From assembly GCF_014842995.1 (NCBI RefSeq), contig NZ_JACYXL010000016.1:1-50805 (forward strand): a DNA stretch of 50,805 nucleotides. The letters are read 5' to 3'. A program made the translations under genes and the position numbers. The notes beneath the pieces are model-generated. The model had not been told where the DNA came from and ran no database searches. It saw only the letters and a program-made list of their open reading frames with translations. This stretch comes from Rhodanobacter sp. 7MK24. GTDB taxonomy: Bacteria > Pseudomonadota > Gammaproteobacteria > Xanthomonadales > Rhodanobacteraceae. Below, piece by piece: positions 7,861 through 16,397 of this stretch; position 1 is the first letter of the stretch; every line of letters starts with the position of its first letter.

Positions 7861-8226
7861 ATGCCCCTGCAACTGGTGTTCGAAGATCAGTGGTCCATCC
7901 CCGTGCCGATGGACGATCGGCTCGAGGAAGCGCTTGGGGTGCAGCGTGAGCGGGCCTGCCGCGACGAGTTCGACCTCACATTTGTCGAGCGCCTATCAGA
8001 ATGTTTTGCGAACTCGCTCGCAGCGTGCCTTGATACCGACCTGCAGCTACCGACCGACAGTCAAGTGAAGTACGCCATGGACATCGCTCGCGAGCTACGT
8101 GTGTCGTTACCTGCCGATGCGCTACGTTTCCGCGGCGCAGCGCACGAGTTCATCGACCGCTTCGAAGATACCTTCCGCGCCAGCCGCGAACGACGCCGAC
8201 GCGTGACGGGCCCCGCCAGTGGATAG
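7861..8226 (+). CDS. Hypothetical protein
   Basis: 121 aa, charged and soluble, with no recognised family. The ATG at 7861 follows a GGGAAG about nine bases upstream. Helices are likely through FVERLSECFANSLAACL and YAMDIARELRVSL, and the C-terminus is strongly basic (RASRERRRRV). It is divergent from the XRE regulator, sharing the region with the 17-bp palindrome, and lies 81 bases ahead of a BPSL0761-type gene. Probably part of the accessory block. Confidence 0.6.
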   Translation: MPLQLVFEDQWSIPVPMDDRLEEALGVQRERACRDEFDLTFVERLSECFANSLAACLDTDLQLPTDSQVKYAMDIARELRVSLPADALRFRGAAHEFIDRFEDTFRASRERRRRVTGPASG

Positions 8227-8307
8227 CTTCGCCCGGATCGCGCGCCAATACGGCGTCAAACAAACCGCAGGGTGTCGATCGCACGCACCACCACGTATCA
8301 GTTGATC

Positions 8308-8577
8308 ATGACCCTACCTTACGAACGCACTTGGGCTGTCGTCGAAACGCGGCGTTTCCTGACAAAAGTGCTGGCCAATCGACGCGTTCCTGTCGCCGTT
8401 CGCGAGCAGGCGCGCACTCTGCTGCGCCACTATCCAAGCCCGAGCGATGTGTTCCATGCGGGGTGGCAAGCGCTTGCCGATCCCCACCTAATCCTGGAGC
8501 CAGTCTTTGACATGAGCATAGACGGATCGCCTTCGCCCAACTGGCCAACGCCACGAGTACCTCGCACCGTGAAATGA
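8308..8577 (+). CDS. BPSL0761-family protein
   Basis: About 89 aa. It begins with the family signature TLPYERTWAVVETRRFL and continues with an AVREQARTLLRHYPS block, which matches the small BPSL0761 family of Burkholderiales/Xanthomonadales. No biochemical role is established to my knowledge. The start at 8308 follows the usual family N-terminus; a GTG at 8272 in the same frame would add twelve residues. The C-terminal extension (FDMSIDGSPSPNW) is unremarkable. These genes are frequent in accessory and mobile regions. Confidence 0.7.
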   Translation: MTLPYERTWAVVETRRFLTKVLANRRVPVAVREQARTLLRHYPSPSDVFHAGWQALADPHLILEPVFDMSIDGSPSPNWPTPRVPRTVK

Positions 8578-8686
8578 CCGCATGAACAAATGTGTGACGG
8601 CCCGCGTGTAGCGGCACGTTTTCTCAGCCGTATTTCCCGCTGCCCATGGAATCGATCTAGCAAATGACCAAGATGACGACCGCCCC

Positions 8687-9385
8687 ATGCCCAAGGTAGC
8701 CGGATCACCACTTGACGCTTTGTTTGAAGCAGCGAGGGCTGCCTCGAACCCCGCAGATATCATGGATGCCGAGCAGGCCTTCTATAAGGCACTTATGGAG
8801 GCCACGGTGTATGCGCACGTCCCTACCGAACCCGCGCAACCCGATCGCATCCGGTTCGTTCAGTTCATCAGGCCTGACAACGGACAGACGGTGCTGCCGT
8901 TTTTCAGTGATCGGGAACAGGCGGAGGTGGTGGCAGCCGCAGGCAAGGTGATGATCGTGGCCATGGCCGGGCGGCGGCTCTTTGAGCTGACCCGTGGCGC
9001 GACCCTGATACTCAACCCTAACCGAGATCAGCTGACGTTCTATCCGCCCGAGATCGGCGCTCTCCTGGAAGGCCGCCCGCTGGGCGTCTTTTCTAAAGAA
9101 ACGCTGGGGGCGAATGAGCAGGTCGGAGTGTGCCCACCATCCGTGCCGACGGATGCGTTGGTGCTGGCGCTCCACGCTCTCTACGAGCGTGAACCCTCCG
9201 TGCGAGCCGGCTATCTGGTGGAAGCCCACCGCGGGCCGGACGATTCGGACGTTTTCTTGCTGCTGACCTTGGTAGTGACGAAAGGGAACACCGAACGTAA
9301 TGGTGCAGCTCACCACGCTGGAGTTGAACTCCGTGTCCCCGCCGTTGGCGCTTCCCGTCACGATGATGTGCGTTCTTCCCGATGA
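8687..9385 (+). CDS. SseB-family protein, C-terminus frameshifted
   Basis: The 232-aa frame matches SseB-domain proteins (enhanced serine sensitivity/type III chaperone-like fold): PFFSDREQAEVVAAA near residues 67-81, RRLFELTRGATLILNP, then the second domain with ALHALYEREPSVRAGYLVEA. After about residue 204 the reading becomes low-complexity and basic. The +1 frame from 9300 continues with a credible beta-strand tail. I therefore think the true protein was about 248 aa and a one-base change breaks it. The ATG at 8687 lacks a strong ribosome site. Function in this lineage is unknown. Confidence 0.7.
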   Translation: MPKVAGSPLDALFEAARAASNPADIMDAEQAFYKALMEATVYAHVPTEPAQPDRIRFVQFIRPDNGQTVLPFFSDREQAEVVAAAGKVMIVAMAGRRLFELTRGATLILNPNRDQLTFYPPEIGALLEGRPLGVFSKETLGANEQVGVCPPSVPTDALVLALHALYEREPSVRAGYLVEAHRGPDDSDVFLLLTLVVTKGNTERNGAAHHAGVELRVPAVGASRHDDVRSSR

Positions 9386-9434
9386 GCCACTGCCCGAGCT
9401 ATGCCATCACGGTATCCAGTTCTACGGAACCTGA
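9300..9434 (+). pseudogene. Out-of-frame C-terminal part of the SseB-like gene
   Basis: 44 codons in the +1 frame relative to the SseB-like gene. They begin MVQLTTLELNSVSPPLALPV and end in QFYGT before TGA. This reads like the missing C-terminal domain. Either a real frameshift mutation or a base-call error near 9299 separates it. Confidence 0.5.
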
Positions 9435-9625
9435 AGCGCCAGGGTCGTTGCTCACCGCCGACACCCCATGACGTCCGCGGCGTCCCGAAGCTGGCATGAG
9501 TACGCGATCCCATGACCTGTTGGTGATTAGGGCGCGTTATCGTAGTTAGGCGGCGCGTACAGCCATATCATTTGGTCAGATCGGACGCACCGTATTCGCG
9601 CTAGCCTGATCATAGATCGAGGCCA

Positions 9626-9784
9626 TCAGATTACCCTCAGTGCCAATAGCACGATCAAGATGATTAACAGGAGACCCAACCCACCCATGGGACGATAGCC
9701 CCATGTGCGGCTATACGGCCACGCAGGCAGCGCGCCGAGCAGTAACAGGATGAGCACGATGATCAGGATGGTGGAGAGCGCCAT
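9626..9784 (-). CDS. DUF3309 small membrane protein
   Basis: 52 aa. Two hydrophobic segments (TILIIVLILLLLGALP and GLGLLLIILIVLLALRVI) flank the family-typical WPYSRTWGYRPMGG loop. This is the DUF3309 pattern found in many proteobacteria, often beside stress genes. It should be an inner-membrane protein; its function is not established. It is too short for most ORF callers but the match is strong. The ATG lies at 9782-9784. Confidence 0.85.
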   Translation of the reverse strand: MALSTILIIVLILLLLGALPAWPYSRTWGYRPMGGLGLLLIILIVLLALRVI

Positions 9785-9857
9785 GGGTGCACCTCATTGT
9801 CGGTATGCCAGAACGGGATGCACGCCTGCCGATGCGGGCGTGCCTGCATAGATCCGA

Positions 9858-10757
9858 TCAATTCAACTCGGTCGAAATCATGGGACGGTATGTTCGCAGG
9901 TGGTACACGCGGTGAACCCGCGCTGCTCCCAAACAGCCACCCAAGGCTGACGCAAGCAGGCCTAGGAATGTACTGAGAAAGACGACCCAAAGCGCAGCGC
10001 TCGTGCATTTGGCGGTCCGTGTAGCAAGCGCTTTCGCTTCAGTTTGATACCGCTGCGCCCGTGCTGTCGCATTGGCGACCGTGACATCGATCTGTGGCGG
10101 TGTCATGGCGGTATAGGCCACGAGGATGTCTTTCGCCGTTTGCGGCTGCGATGACATTATTGCGTCAGTGGCCATGGCAATGGCTCCCGGCTCGGTACGT
10201 ATTGCCATGGCGTATCGAGGGGTGGCATTGGCGGCGCCGTCAGCCGATCGAGCTCCCAACTCCAACTGGGCTTGAATGTCCGCGGAGGCATTTGCCGCTG
10301 GCGAGCCCGGCATTCCATTGATTGGCACATTTGCCTCGTTGGCTTGTCCTGATCCCATGTGATCACCGAACAGCGCAGGTGCATTCATGGCGTGCCCGAT
10401 TCCTGCCGAGAGCAAGAGGCCACTCATCACAACGGCGAGACCCCACACCGTTACTCCGTGCATCGTGCCCATCGTCGTGTCGTTCTTGCCGTCGAACCAA
10501 CTTGCAAACATGCCGCCAAGAAAAAGCGAGACGACCCAGGTAAGGATCATCCAGATAGCCGTTCCTATTCCCATCCCCCTGGCGCTGTTCGCGGCGCGTT
10601 CCGGATCGAACACTGAAAGCCCGACAGCCAGACCGACGATGTACAACAGCGATGCCATTCCGACTGCAATCGCCCACCCAGCGATCACGGCGCCCCAGCT
10701 CATGCGCGGATGTTCCACCCCTGCCGCTGATTCGGTGCTTGCGATGTTCGAATTCAT
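9858..10757 (-). CDS. Multi-pass membrane protein, function unknown
   Basis: About 299 aa. Four predicted membrane spans: WGAVIAGWAIAVGMASLLYIVGLAVGLSV (about 20-50), IWMILTWVVSLFLGGMFASWF, VTVWGLAVVMSGLLLSAGIGHAM, and ALWVVFLSTFLGLLASALGGCLGAARV near the C-terminus. A long alanine-rich segment (about 125-240) lies between spans 3 and 4, probably periplasmic. The second of two adjacent ATGs is best spaced from GGAG. It lies in a minus-strand run with DUF3309, a 42-aa membrane peptide and a PA2169 protein, suggesting a role in envelope stress. Confidence 0.75.
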   Translation of the reverse strand: MNSNIASTESAAGVEHPRMSWGAVIAGWAIAVGMASLLYIVGLAVGLSVFDPERAANSARGMGIGTAIWMILTWVVSLFLGGMFASWFDGKNDTTMGTMHGVTVWGLAVVMSGLLLSAGIGHAMNAPALFGDHMGSGQANEANVPINGMPGSPAANASADIQAQLELGARSADGAANATPRYAMAIRTEPGAIAMATDAIMSSQPQTAKDILVAYTAMTPPQIDVTVANATARAQRYQTEAKALATRTAKCTSAALWVVFLSTFLGLLASALGGCLGAARVHRVYHLRTYRPMISTELN

Positions 10758-10806
10758 CATCTTTCTCCGTCACTGCGTCGATAAGCCATGCAGCCCACGC
10801 CTTACA

Positions 10807-10935
10807 TCAGGCGCAGCCTCGCAACAGAGCGATGAGAACCAATATCGGAAGTGGTACCCCCAGCAACCACAGCAGCACATAGCCGATCCCGCCGCGTTCC
10901 TTTCGACTCGATGGGAAAGCGGAACCTTCGTTCAT
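10807..10935 (-). CDS. Small single-span membrane peptide
   Basis: 42 aa with a good AGGAGA site before the ATG. After a charged N-terminus (SSRKERGGIGY) one hydrophobic span follows (VLLWLLGVPLPILVLIALLRGC). Not assigned to a family. It lies between the membrane protein gene and the PA2169-type gene on the same strand. Confidence 0.6.
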   Translation of the reverse strand: MNEGSAFPSSRKERGGIGYVLLWLLGVPLPILVLIALLRGCA

Positions 10936-10976
10936 GACGGTCTCCTTTGAGAGGGAAGGGGCATTCGGGCCACGAT

Positions 10977-11429
10977 CTAGCCACGCCTCGAACGCTTCAA
11001 GGCACTGGCTTGCTCATGACCGGCGAGGACAGATACGTAGGCGCGTTCAATGACTCGCCGGGTCGGCATGGAGAGGGCGCGATCCCTCAGCGCTTCTTCG
11101 AATCTGTGTTTGATGCGGTCTTCCCCGCACTCGACTTCGTCAACGATCGGGGTGTCCCCCGAGACCAGCGCCTCATGAAGCTTGGCGAACAAGCGATGTG
11201 CAGAGCCAAGGGTGGTGCCTCCAAGTTCGGCATCGCCGCCCAAGGTGCTGACATGGGCTTTCAGTGCACCGACGACCTGACTGCGATCTTCCGACCATCG
11301 TGAAAAGCTGCCACTCAGATAAGCGTCATTTACTTTTCGGGCTGCCTCAGCATAGACGTCAACACTGTCGATCGCGGTTTGAACAAGCCCGTTCAAGACT
11401 GCGATGTCGTGGATATTCGTGGGGGTCAT
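10977..11429 (-). CDS. PA2169-family four-helix-bundle protein (DUF2383)
   Basis: 150 aa. The opening NIHDIAVLNGLVQTAIDSVDVYAEAARKV is characteristic of the PA2169/DUF2383 family, a ferritin-like four-helix bundle. A later segment has ECGEDRIKHRFEEALRD. The family is widespread in stress islands of Pseudomonas and Xanthomonadales, but no activity is proven to my knowledge. Whether it keeps metal-binding residues cannot be decided by eye. Its location among envelope and oxidative-stress genes fits. Confidence 0.85.
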   Translation of the reverse strand: MTPTNIHDIAVLNGLVQTAIDSVDVYAEAARKVNDAYLSGSFSRWSEDRSQVVGALKAHVSTLGGDAELGGTTLGSAHRLFAKLHEALVSGDTPIVDEVECGEDRIKHRFEEALRDRALSMPTRRVIERAYVSVLAGHEQASALKRSRRG

Positions 11430-11527
11430 GACGCATCCAGTCGAAGAAAATTATGGACAGGAAGAATCAGCGATGCGGCGCTTAGTTGACGTGAACGGAC
11501 CGTCCAGAGCACGTGACTGAACTTCAT

Positions 11528-12832
11528 TCACTTTCCCCAAGTCGCGAACATAACGATGGCGGCGGTAGCCATGGCGAGGGTGGCCAACCAACCCAAAATC
11601 TTCATGGCCCATGGGATCGTGAATTCGCCCATTACCTTGCGCCGGGAACTCATCCACATCATCACGACCATGAGTGGAACCGCGGCTACACCGTTGATCA
11701 CCGCGCTCCAGTACAGCGCTTTGATCGGATCAAGCGGCGTCAGATTCAGCCCAAATCCGATCACGGTGGCGACGATCAGAACCCCATAGAAGAATTTCGC
11801 ATGCTGCGGCTTGTGCTGCAGCCCTGAGCGTTGCGCAAAGGCCCCGGAGGCAGCGTACGCTGTGGCGCCGGCGAGTACCGGTACGGCCAAGAGGCCGGTG
11901 CCGATGATGCCGGCCGCAAACAACGCAAACGCTAGCTTTCCTGCCAGGGGGCGCAATGCCTGCGCAGCATCGGATGAGGTCTGGATATCGGTTTTGCCGT
12001 GCGCGTGGAGTACGACGGCCGCGGTCAGGATGATGAAGAAAGCGATCAGGTTGGAAAAAATCATCCCGGTGCTAGTGTCGACTCCAATGCGCCTCAATGC
12101 GTCTGGAGCTTGATGCGGGGCCCTCTTCAAAGGTTTGCGCTCATTGCTAGCGCGAATCTCCTCAACTTCCTGCGAGGCTTGCCAGCAGAACAGATAAGGA
12201 CTGATGGTGGTACCAAGCAATGCCACCAAACCAACCGCATATTTGGCGTTCCAGGCGATCGCTGGTCGCACGATGCTTTTGAGTACCTCTCCCCACGGCA
12301 CGTGGATCACAAGCACTGTGGCGACGTAGGCGAACAAGCTCAGCGTCAGCACTTTCAGGAAAGGCGAGTAACGCGAGAACGGAATGAACATTTGCAGGAG
12401 CAGCGATCCCAAACCGAACACAGCGGCGTAGACGAGTGCCGGTCCGCCCACTAGCAGCTTCAGCGCAGCGCCCATGGCACCAATGTCGGCGGCGAGGTTG
12501 ATCACGTTCGCAACCAGGATGCATGTAGTAAGCGCGTATACCAGGGATTTAGGATGGTGGCGGCGGATGCCGTCCATCAAGCCGTGTCCTGTCACTCGCC
12601 CGATGCCAGCGCTTACCCCCTGGATGGCCACCATCAGCGGCATGGTCAAGAGGATTGCCCAAAGTGTGCTGTAACCGAAGGCGGCGCCCACCTGCGAGTA
12701 GGTCGCGATGCCGCTGGGATCATCGTCCGCCGCCCCGGTAATCAGGCCAGCACTTAAGCGGCCAAAAAATAACTTTCGCCCCTCGTCGGTTTCGAGCGAC
12801 TTGCTTGTCAATGCAGCTGCTTTTGCGACCAT
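11528..12832 (-). CDS. NRAMP-family divalent metal transporter, atypical motifs
   Basis: About 434 aa with eleven or so membrane spans. The first span carries GAADDDPSGIATYSQVG where classical NRAMP has DPGN. The sixth-span region reads TTISPYLFCWQASQEVEE where Mn/Fe NRAMPs have an MPH motif. It thus belongs to the broader NRAMP superfamily, and the substrate metal cannot be assumed to be Mn(II). The start MVAKAAALTSKS at 12832 is preferred over the ATG at 12889, whose extra residues look non-coding. The OprB-type porin gene starts upstream on the same strand, about 370 bases away. Confidence 0.85.
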   Translation of the reverse strand: MVAKAAALTSKSLETDEGRKLFFGRLSAGLITGAADDDPSGIATYSQVGAAFGYSTLWAILLTMPLMVAIQGVSAGIGRVTGHGLMDGIRRHHPKSLVYALTTCILVANVINLAADIGAMGAALKLLVGGPALVYAAVFGLGSLLLQMFIPFSRYSPFLKVLTLSLFAYVATVLVIHVPWGEVLKSIVRPAIAWNAKYAVGLVALLGTTISPYLFCWQASQEVEEIRASNERKPLKRAPHQAPDALRRIGVDTSTGMIFSNLIAFFIILTAAVVLHAHGKTDIQTSSDAAQALRPLAGKLAFALFAAGIIGTGLLAVPVLAGATAYAASGAFAQRSGLQHKPQHAKFFYGVLIVATVIGFGLNLTPLDPIKALYWSAVINGVAAVPLMVVMMWMSSRRKVMGEFTIPWAMKILGWLATLAMATAAIVMFATWGK

Positions 12833-13198
12833 GAGAATCGGATTCCGAAAGGCGCGGGCACCTGACGGAGAGCACCAAGGCAGGCACACTCAGCATCCTC
12901 AGGTGCACGCATCGCCCGCGCGAAACTGAAGTGAACAACGCTTTGATGTGTCCGAATGCGTATCCTTGAAACCGCCATACGGACATTGATGGGCAGGACA
13001 GTGCGATCAGATGGAATCGACGGTTCGCAGACGACGCGTCGTCCGAAGCAAGACCGCCTCGATCAACACGAACGCCAACCTGAATTCCCGGTGTGATGAG
13101 TTCGGCAGCGTGTTTCGCTGGCAACCGTCTTGGGGTGATTTTCCGGGACACTGGCCAGAATCCACCAGCATCTTCAAGTGAGGCCGGAGCAACGAGCA
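12833..13198. other. Gap with a 14-bp palindrome
   Basis: Between the transporter and the porin gene I see no gene. A perfect palindrome GACGACGCGTCGTC lies at 13030-13043, flanked by near-symmetric TTCG/CGAA, and could be a regulator site. I looked for yybP-ykoY (Mn) and M-box elements and did not recognise either. Confidence 0.4.
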
Positions 13199-14518
13199 TC
13201 AGTATTCCAGGTGCACGCGAACGCCAACGAAGCGCGCCGGCCCCCGGTCATGGTTGTAGCCAGGGTTGTGTATTAGCTGCAGATCGGTCGTCACCCACAC
13301 ATGGCCGGCGATAGCGAGATCGTAATAGGTCTCCAGGATCTGTTCAGTGCGATAGTTCAATTGCCCGTCGCCCAAGTTGAAACCCGTGCCGCCTGCAGCG
13401 AGGTAGGCACGATGATCGGGTGACAATCCGTTGACCGCCAGCGCTAGGGCAATGCGGTCATCCGGACGGTGCCAGCGCACTCCGGCGAGCTGTCCACCGA
13501 TACTCAAGCTGCGATCCGCTTCGGTAAAGGCAAACGACTCGGTCTTGCCGTCGTTCCAGCCAAGGCGGCCGAAGAGCCCTGTATCGCCATGATCTGCTAG
13601 GGGCAGGTCAGCACCCAGCGCAATGCCGTACTTGTGCCGGCCACCGTGGTCGTCCTGGCGTATGTCGGGCACGGTTCCGGCTTGCAGCGCACGCGCCAAG
13701 GCAACCTGGTAGATGCCCATGCGTGCGGTGTTGCGATAGAGCAGCAGCCAGACCGCCGGTCCATCCGGGTTCGATTGCCAGGTCGCCTGCGCGTCCATTT
13801 CACGTGCGCGCGAAATGGCGTCGAGTCGTTGTCCGTTGGCGCGATAGGGCATCTGATACAGCCCGTAGCGCCACGTCCACGGTCCGGCTGCATAGGTTAC
13901 GACACCGCCTACGGTATAGCCGCGCGTATCTGCGGCAAAGTCCCACGCCGCATTGTTGAATAGCGCCCAGTTGAGGAACTGGGTACGTGTGGAGTCTGCG
14001 TAGCGGCTCTGGTCGAAATCGTCGTTCACGGCGAACAGGCCTGCCTTGAAGCTCAGGCGATGGTCCGCTTGCTCACCCGGCAGTTGGTCCATTTTTCGTT
14101 TGAGGGGGGTGGTTTTGCCGCCTAGCGGAACGTCGTAGGTAAGGAACACCCGTGCCACATAAGCATCGCGTCCCAGCGATCCGCCACCGCCGCGAACGAC
14201 GTCGCCGTTCGTGAGCCCGGCCAAACCAGTGCTGTGGCTGACGCCGCCGCCGCGAAACATTTCCACGTCCAGATAGGCCGCCCAACGAGGTGTGATCGGC
14301 AGACCGAAGTAAAGGCCAAAGGTATGAGAGCGTGCCTGGTTGGCCTGTGGACGCAGGCTCAATGGCCCTTGATAGGGCGAGTGCAGGCTGTTTTGGCGCT
14401 GATCGATGAAGGTGTACTGCGCACCGATCAACTGCGGCATCAGATAATCTACGTCATCGGCTGCTGCACCTGCCGAACACGCCGGCAGCACGAGGAATGT
14501 TGCAACCGCCAGGCGCAT
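13199..14518 (-). CDS. OprB-family carbohydrate-type porin
   Basis: About 439 aa outer-membrane beta-barrel. Signal peptide MRLAVATFLVLPACSAGAAA at the N-terminus; the internal FGLYFGLPITPRWAAYLDVEMFRGGGVS and KAGLFAVNDDFDQSRYADSTRTQF blocks and the terminal VGVRVHLEY match OprB porins, which pass sugars. The final aromatic residue fits barrel insertion. Start taken at the ATG of 14518; the in-frame TTG two codons earlier is less likely. An AGGAAAT precedes it. Being next to an NRAMP-type gene, it might alternatively pass metal complexes, but that is speculation. Confidence 0.85.
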   Translation of the reverse strand: MRLAVATFLVLPACSAGAAADDVDYLMPQLIGAQYTFIDQRQNSLHSPYQGPLSLRPQANQARSHTFGLYFGLPITPRWAAYLDVEMFRGGGVSHSTGLAGLTNGDVVRGGGGSLGRDAYVARVFLTYDVPLGGKTTPLKRKMDQLPGEQADHRLSFKAGLFAVNDDFDQSRYADSTRTQFLNWALFNNAAWDFAADTRGYTVGGVVTYAAGPWTWRYGLYQMPYRANGQRLDAISRAREMDAQATWQSNPDGPAVWLLLYRNTARMGIYQVALARALQAGTVPDIRQDDHGGRHKYGIALGADLPLADHGDTGLFGRLGWNDGKTESFAFTEADRSLSIGGQLAGVRWHRPDDRIALALAVNGLSPDHRAYLAAGGTGFNLGDGQLNYRTEQILETYYDLAIAGHVWVTTDLQLIHNPGYNHDRGPARFVGVRVHLEY

Positions 14519-14653
14519 GTTCAAGCTAATTTCCTATTCAAACAACTGCGCGTGCGGCGCTCGCGCCATCGAATTTCGCAGATGGCCAGAAACAACCGGA
14601 GCGCCTTGTTGGATGGCGAGGGAGCGATCGATCCAGCCCTGTGATCGCGGCGG

Positions 14654-15109
14654 CTACTCGCCGAGCATCTGTGCCTTTCGTGCCTGCATACGCTCACCTA
14701 ATGCGTCGAGAGCTGCTTTGTCGAAGATGGACTTGGCACGCTTGAACATTCCCTCTTCTTCCTCGTCGGCGTGGTGGACGACAAGTTCTTTGAGTACTTT
14801 CGCTCGACCGGAAAATTGCTCGCTATCGGGTTTTGTGCCCATGAGGTCGGGGAGCACGAGCTCGCCGGCGGCACGATGTTCTTCCATCGCCTCGAAGTAC
14901 GTTTTGGCGTCGTCCTTGTTGCCAGCCTGCTTGAATGCCGGATAGAAGATTTCCTCTTCGATGGTCGTATGGATCTTCAGCATCGTGGCTACCTCGTCCA
15001 GAAGCTGTGCGCGCTTCTTGACCGCGCGAGTGGAGGTGTTAGCCAGTTCTTCGAGCAGTGACTTGATTTTTTTGTGGTCGTCAGTGAGTAGCTGGATGGC
15101 ATTTTTCAT
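14654..15109 (-). CDS. Hemerythrin HHE-domain protein
   Basis: 151 aa. The di-iron ligands are visible: the HKK of LLTDDHKKIKSLLEEL, the HTTIEEE motif, EEHRAAGEL and HHADEEEE. This is the bacteriohemerythrin-type four-helix bundle, binding O2 or NO or sensing iron/oxygen stress. An AGGAG lies 8 bases before the ATG at 15109; longer readings from 15388 add non-coding residues. It faces away from the KGG-like gene and neighbours the porin. Confidence 0.85.
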   Translation of the reverse strand: MKNAIQLLTDDHKKIKSLLEELANTSTRAVKKRAQLLDEVATMLKIHTTIEEEIFYPAFKQAGNKDDAKTYFEAMEEHRAAGELVLPDLMGTKPDSEQFSGRAKVLKELVVHHADEEEEGMFKRAKSIFDKAALDALGERMQARKAQMLGE

Positions 15110-15344
15110 GAGCGGTGCTCCTGATGGGGCGCCCACTTGTAGATGCGGCATGATGCATTCGTCGTGAAACTTGTGCAGCTTTTCGGTCATCACGAACGAC
15201 GCAGACAAGCGCGCTTCATGAAGATCCAAGGAGTTCTCACGCCCCATGCATGCGCGCTTGATGAGTGGAACGCGACACTTGGCGTCCGACGGTGAATTCG
15301 CGCAGCTTCGTCGGTAACGTCCTTGCGCTCTCCGGAGATCACTG

Positions 15345-15548
15345 ATGACACATTCGCATTCCAACCAGAACAACGAACGAGGCGGCAATCACGAGCAGCC
15401 CATCAAGGCTGGTCAACAAAATCCCAAGAACGAAGACCGCAGTTCCAGCGCTGCCAAGGACTCCAAGAACTCAGGCGGTTCTGTGCGTGGCGGCGGCCAA
15501 GAGCAGCATATGAAGTCCGGCCAGCAGAGCCACAAGAACGACCGTTGA
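15345..15548 (+). CDS. Hydrophilic KGG-like stress peptide
   Basis: 67 aa with almost no hydrophobic residues, rich in N, Q, G, K and S. It has two similar copies of a K(A/S)GQQ-(N/S)xKN-type unit (IKAGQQNPKN and MKSGQQSHKN) and a GGSVRGGG stretch. It resembles the stress-induced acidophilic repeat (KGG) peptides. A GGAG site precedes the ATG. A strong hairpin terminator follows. Likely intrinsically disordered and stress-induced; function inferred only from composition. Confidence 0.65.
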   Translation: MTHSHSNQNNERGGNHEQPIKAGQQNPKNEDRSSSAAKDSKNSGGSVRGGGQEQHMKSGQQSHKNDR

Positions 15549-15562
15549 TGGATCAATGGAAC

Positions 15563-15600
15563 GAAGCGAAAGGCGCGGCTTTCCGCGCCTTTCGCTTCTT
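15563..15600 (+). terminator. Intrinsic terminator after the KGG-like gene
   Basis: A perfect 16-bp stem (GAAGCGAAAGGCGCGG, complement at 15583-15598) with loop CTTT. Only a short T run follows, so termination strength is uncertain. The symmetrical stem could serve both strands. Confidence 0.65.
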
Positions 15601-16048
15601 GTGGGTCGAATCAACCGAGCTTGCGTCAATTCGAAGGCGCCAATTCGAAGATCTCGCGCCAAAGGAACTGTCCAAGTCTGCACGCGATGCATCTTCCGAC
15701 GAGGACTAGAGCGCTGGGGACGCGGCCTCGGCTATCAGGGAGTGCCGCCACAACCGCCGGATGGATCCGCGACCCTTCCGTGTACCTGCGCAGCGACAAG
15801 CCCGGTTCCTCCGGTTCATGTGTGGGGAGTCGGGAGGCTGCGCGTGCCGCGCTAGCGAGAGTTGTTCACGGGATGGGTAAAGACCCCTGGATACATGGCC
15901 ATCTGGTTAACCCGGGCAATCTCGGATCACTTTGAGCTCGGTGCAGGACTCACCACAGATTCTTGGCACGGTGGAATGCTATTGAGTCGTGCTCCCTCAT
16001 CGCTTGATGACGGCGGAACCCCGCCATCTTGTGCGAAACGAGGTTGAT
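15601..16048. other. Gap without a convincing gene
   Basis: About 450 bases between the terminator and the minus-strand gene at 16049. Only overlapping low-quality frames are open. No RNA gene or repeat was recognised. It may carry promoters for genes on either side. Confidence 0.4.
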
Positions 16049-16300
16049 CTAGCCGTCGCGATTGCGTGGACGCATCGGGATGGGCGCACCGTCGTCTTGC
16101 GGGCTGCCGGGCGAGACACGGCCCAAGGTAATATTCTTTGAGGCCCGGACGTCCCGGTTGGCAAAGGTCCATATCTCGCCGCTGGCGGTGATCAACACCG
16201 TCCAATACAAGTCCGATTCCGGGCCATAGTCGATGAGGATATGAGCGAACCCTTCTCCCTTGGGCGTATTCATAGGAAGCGGTGGATTGAGTTGAAGCAT
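16049..16300 (-). CDS. Small conserved hypothetical protein
   Basis: 83 aa from the ATG at 16300 (MLQLNPPLPMNTPKGEGFAH). The pattern of a nucleotide- or saccharide-sized beta protein is visible: HILIDYGPESDLYWTVLI, then GEIWTFANRDVRASKNITLGR. I believe this matches a small family of proteins found widely in proteobacteria and phages, with no known function. No membrane segment. Good confidence that it is real, low confidence about role. Confidence 0.65.
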   Translation of the reverse strand: MLQLNPPLPMNTPKGEGFAHILIDYGPESDLYWTVLITASGEIWTFANRDVRASKNITLGRVSPGSPQDDGAPIPMRPRNRDG

Positions 16301-16397
16301 GACAGCATCCCGTGACTTGGTGGTGCGGAAGTCCAATTGCTGCTGGTAGCACTACGGCCACAGCGAAATAGCTGCGGCCGCAGGCGATGCGCATCGT

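Noticed and set aside
12833-13198. Metal riboswitch upstream of the NRAMP-type gene
   Set aside because: I looked for yybP-ykoY and M-box motifs; none of their conserved loops were found.
15548-15709. A 53-codon frame starting in a TGATG overlap with the KGG-like gene
   Set aside because: It would run through the perfect 16-bp terminator hairpin and has no ribosome site. The hairpin is better explained as a terminator.
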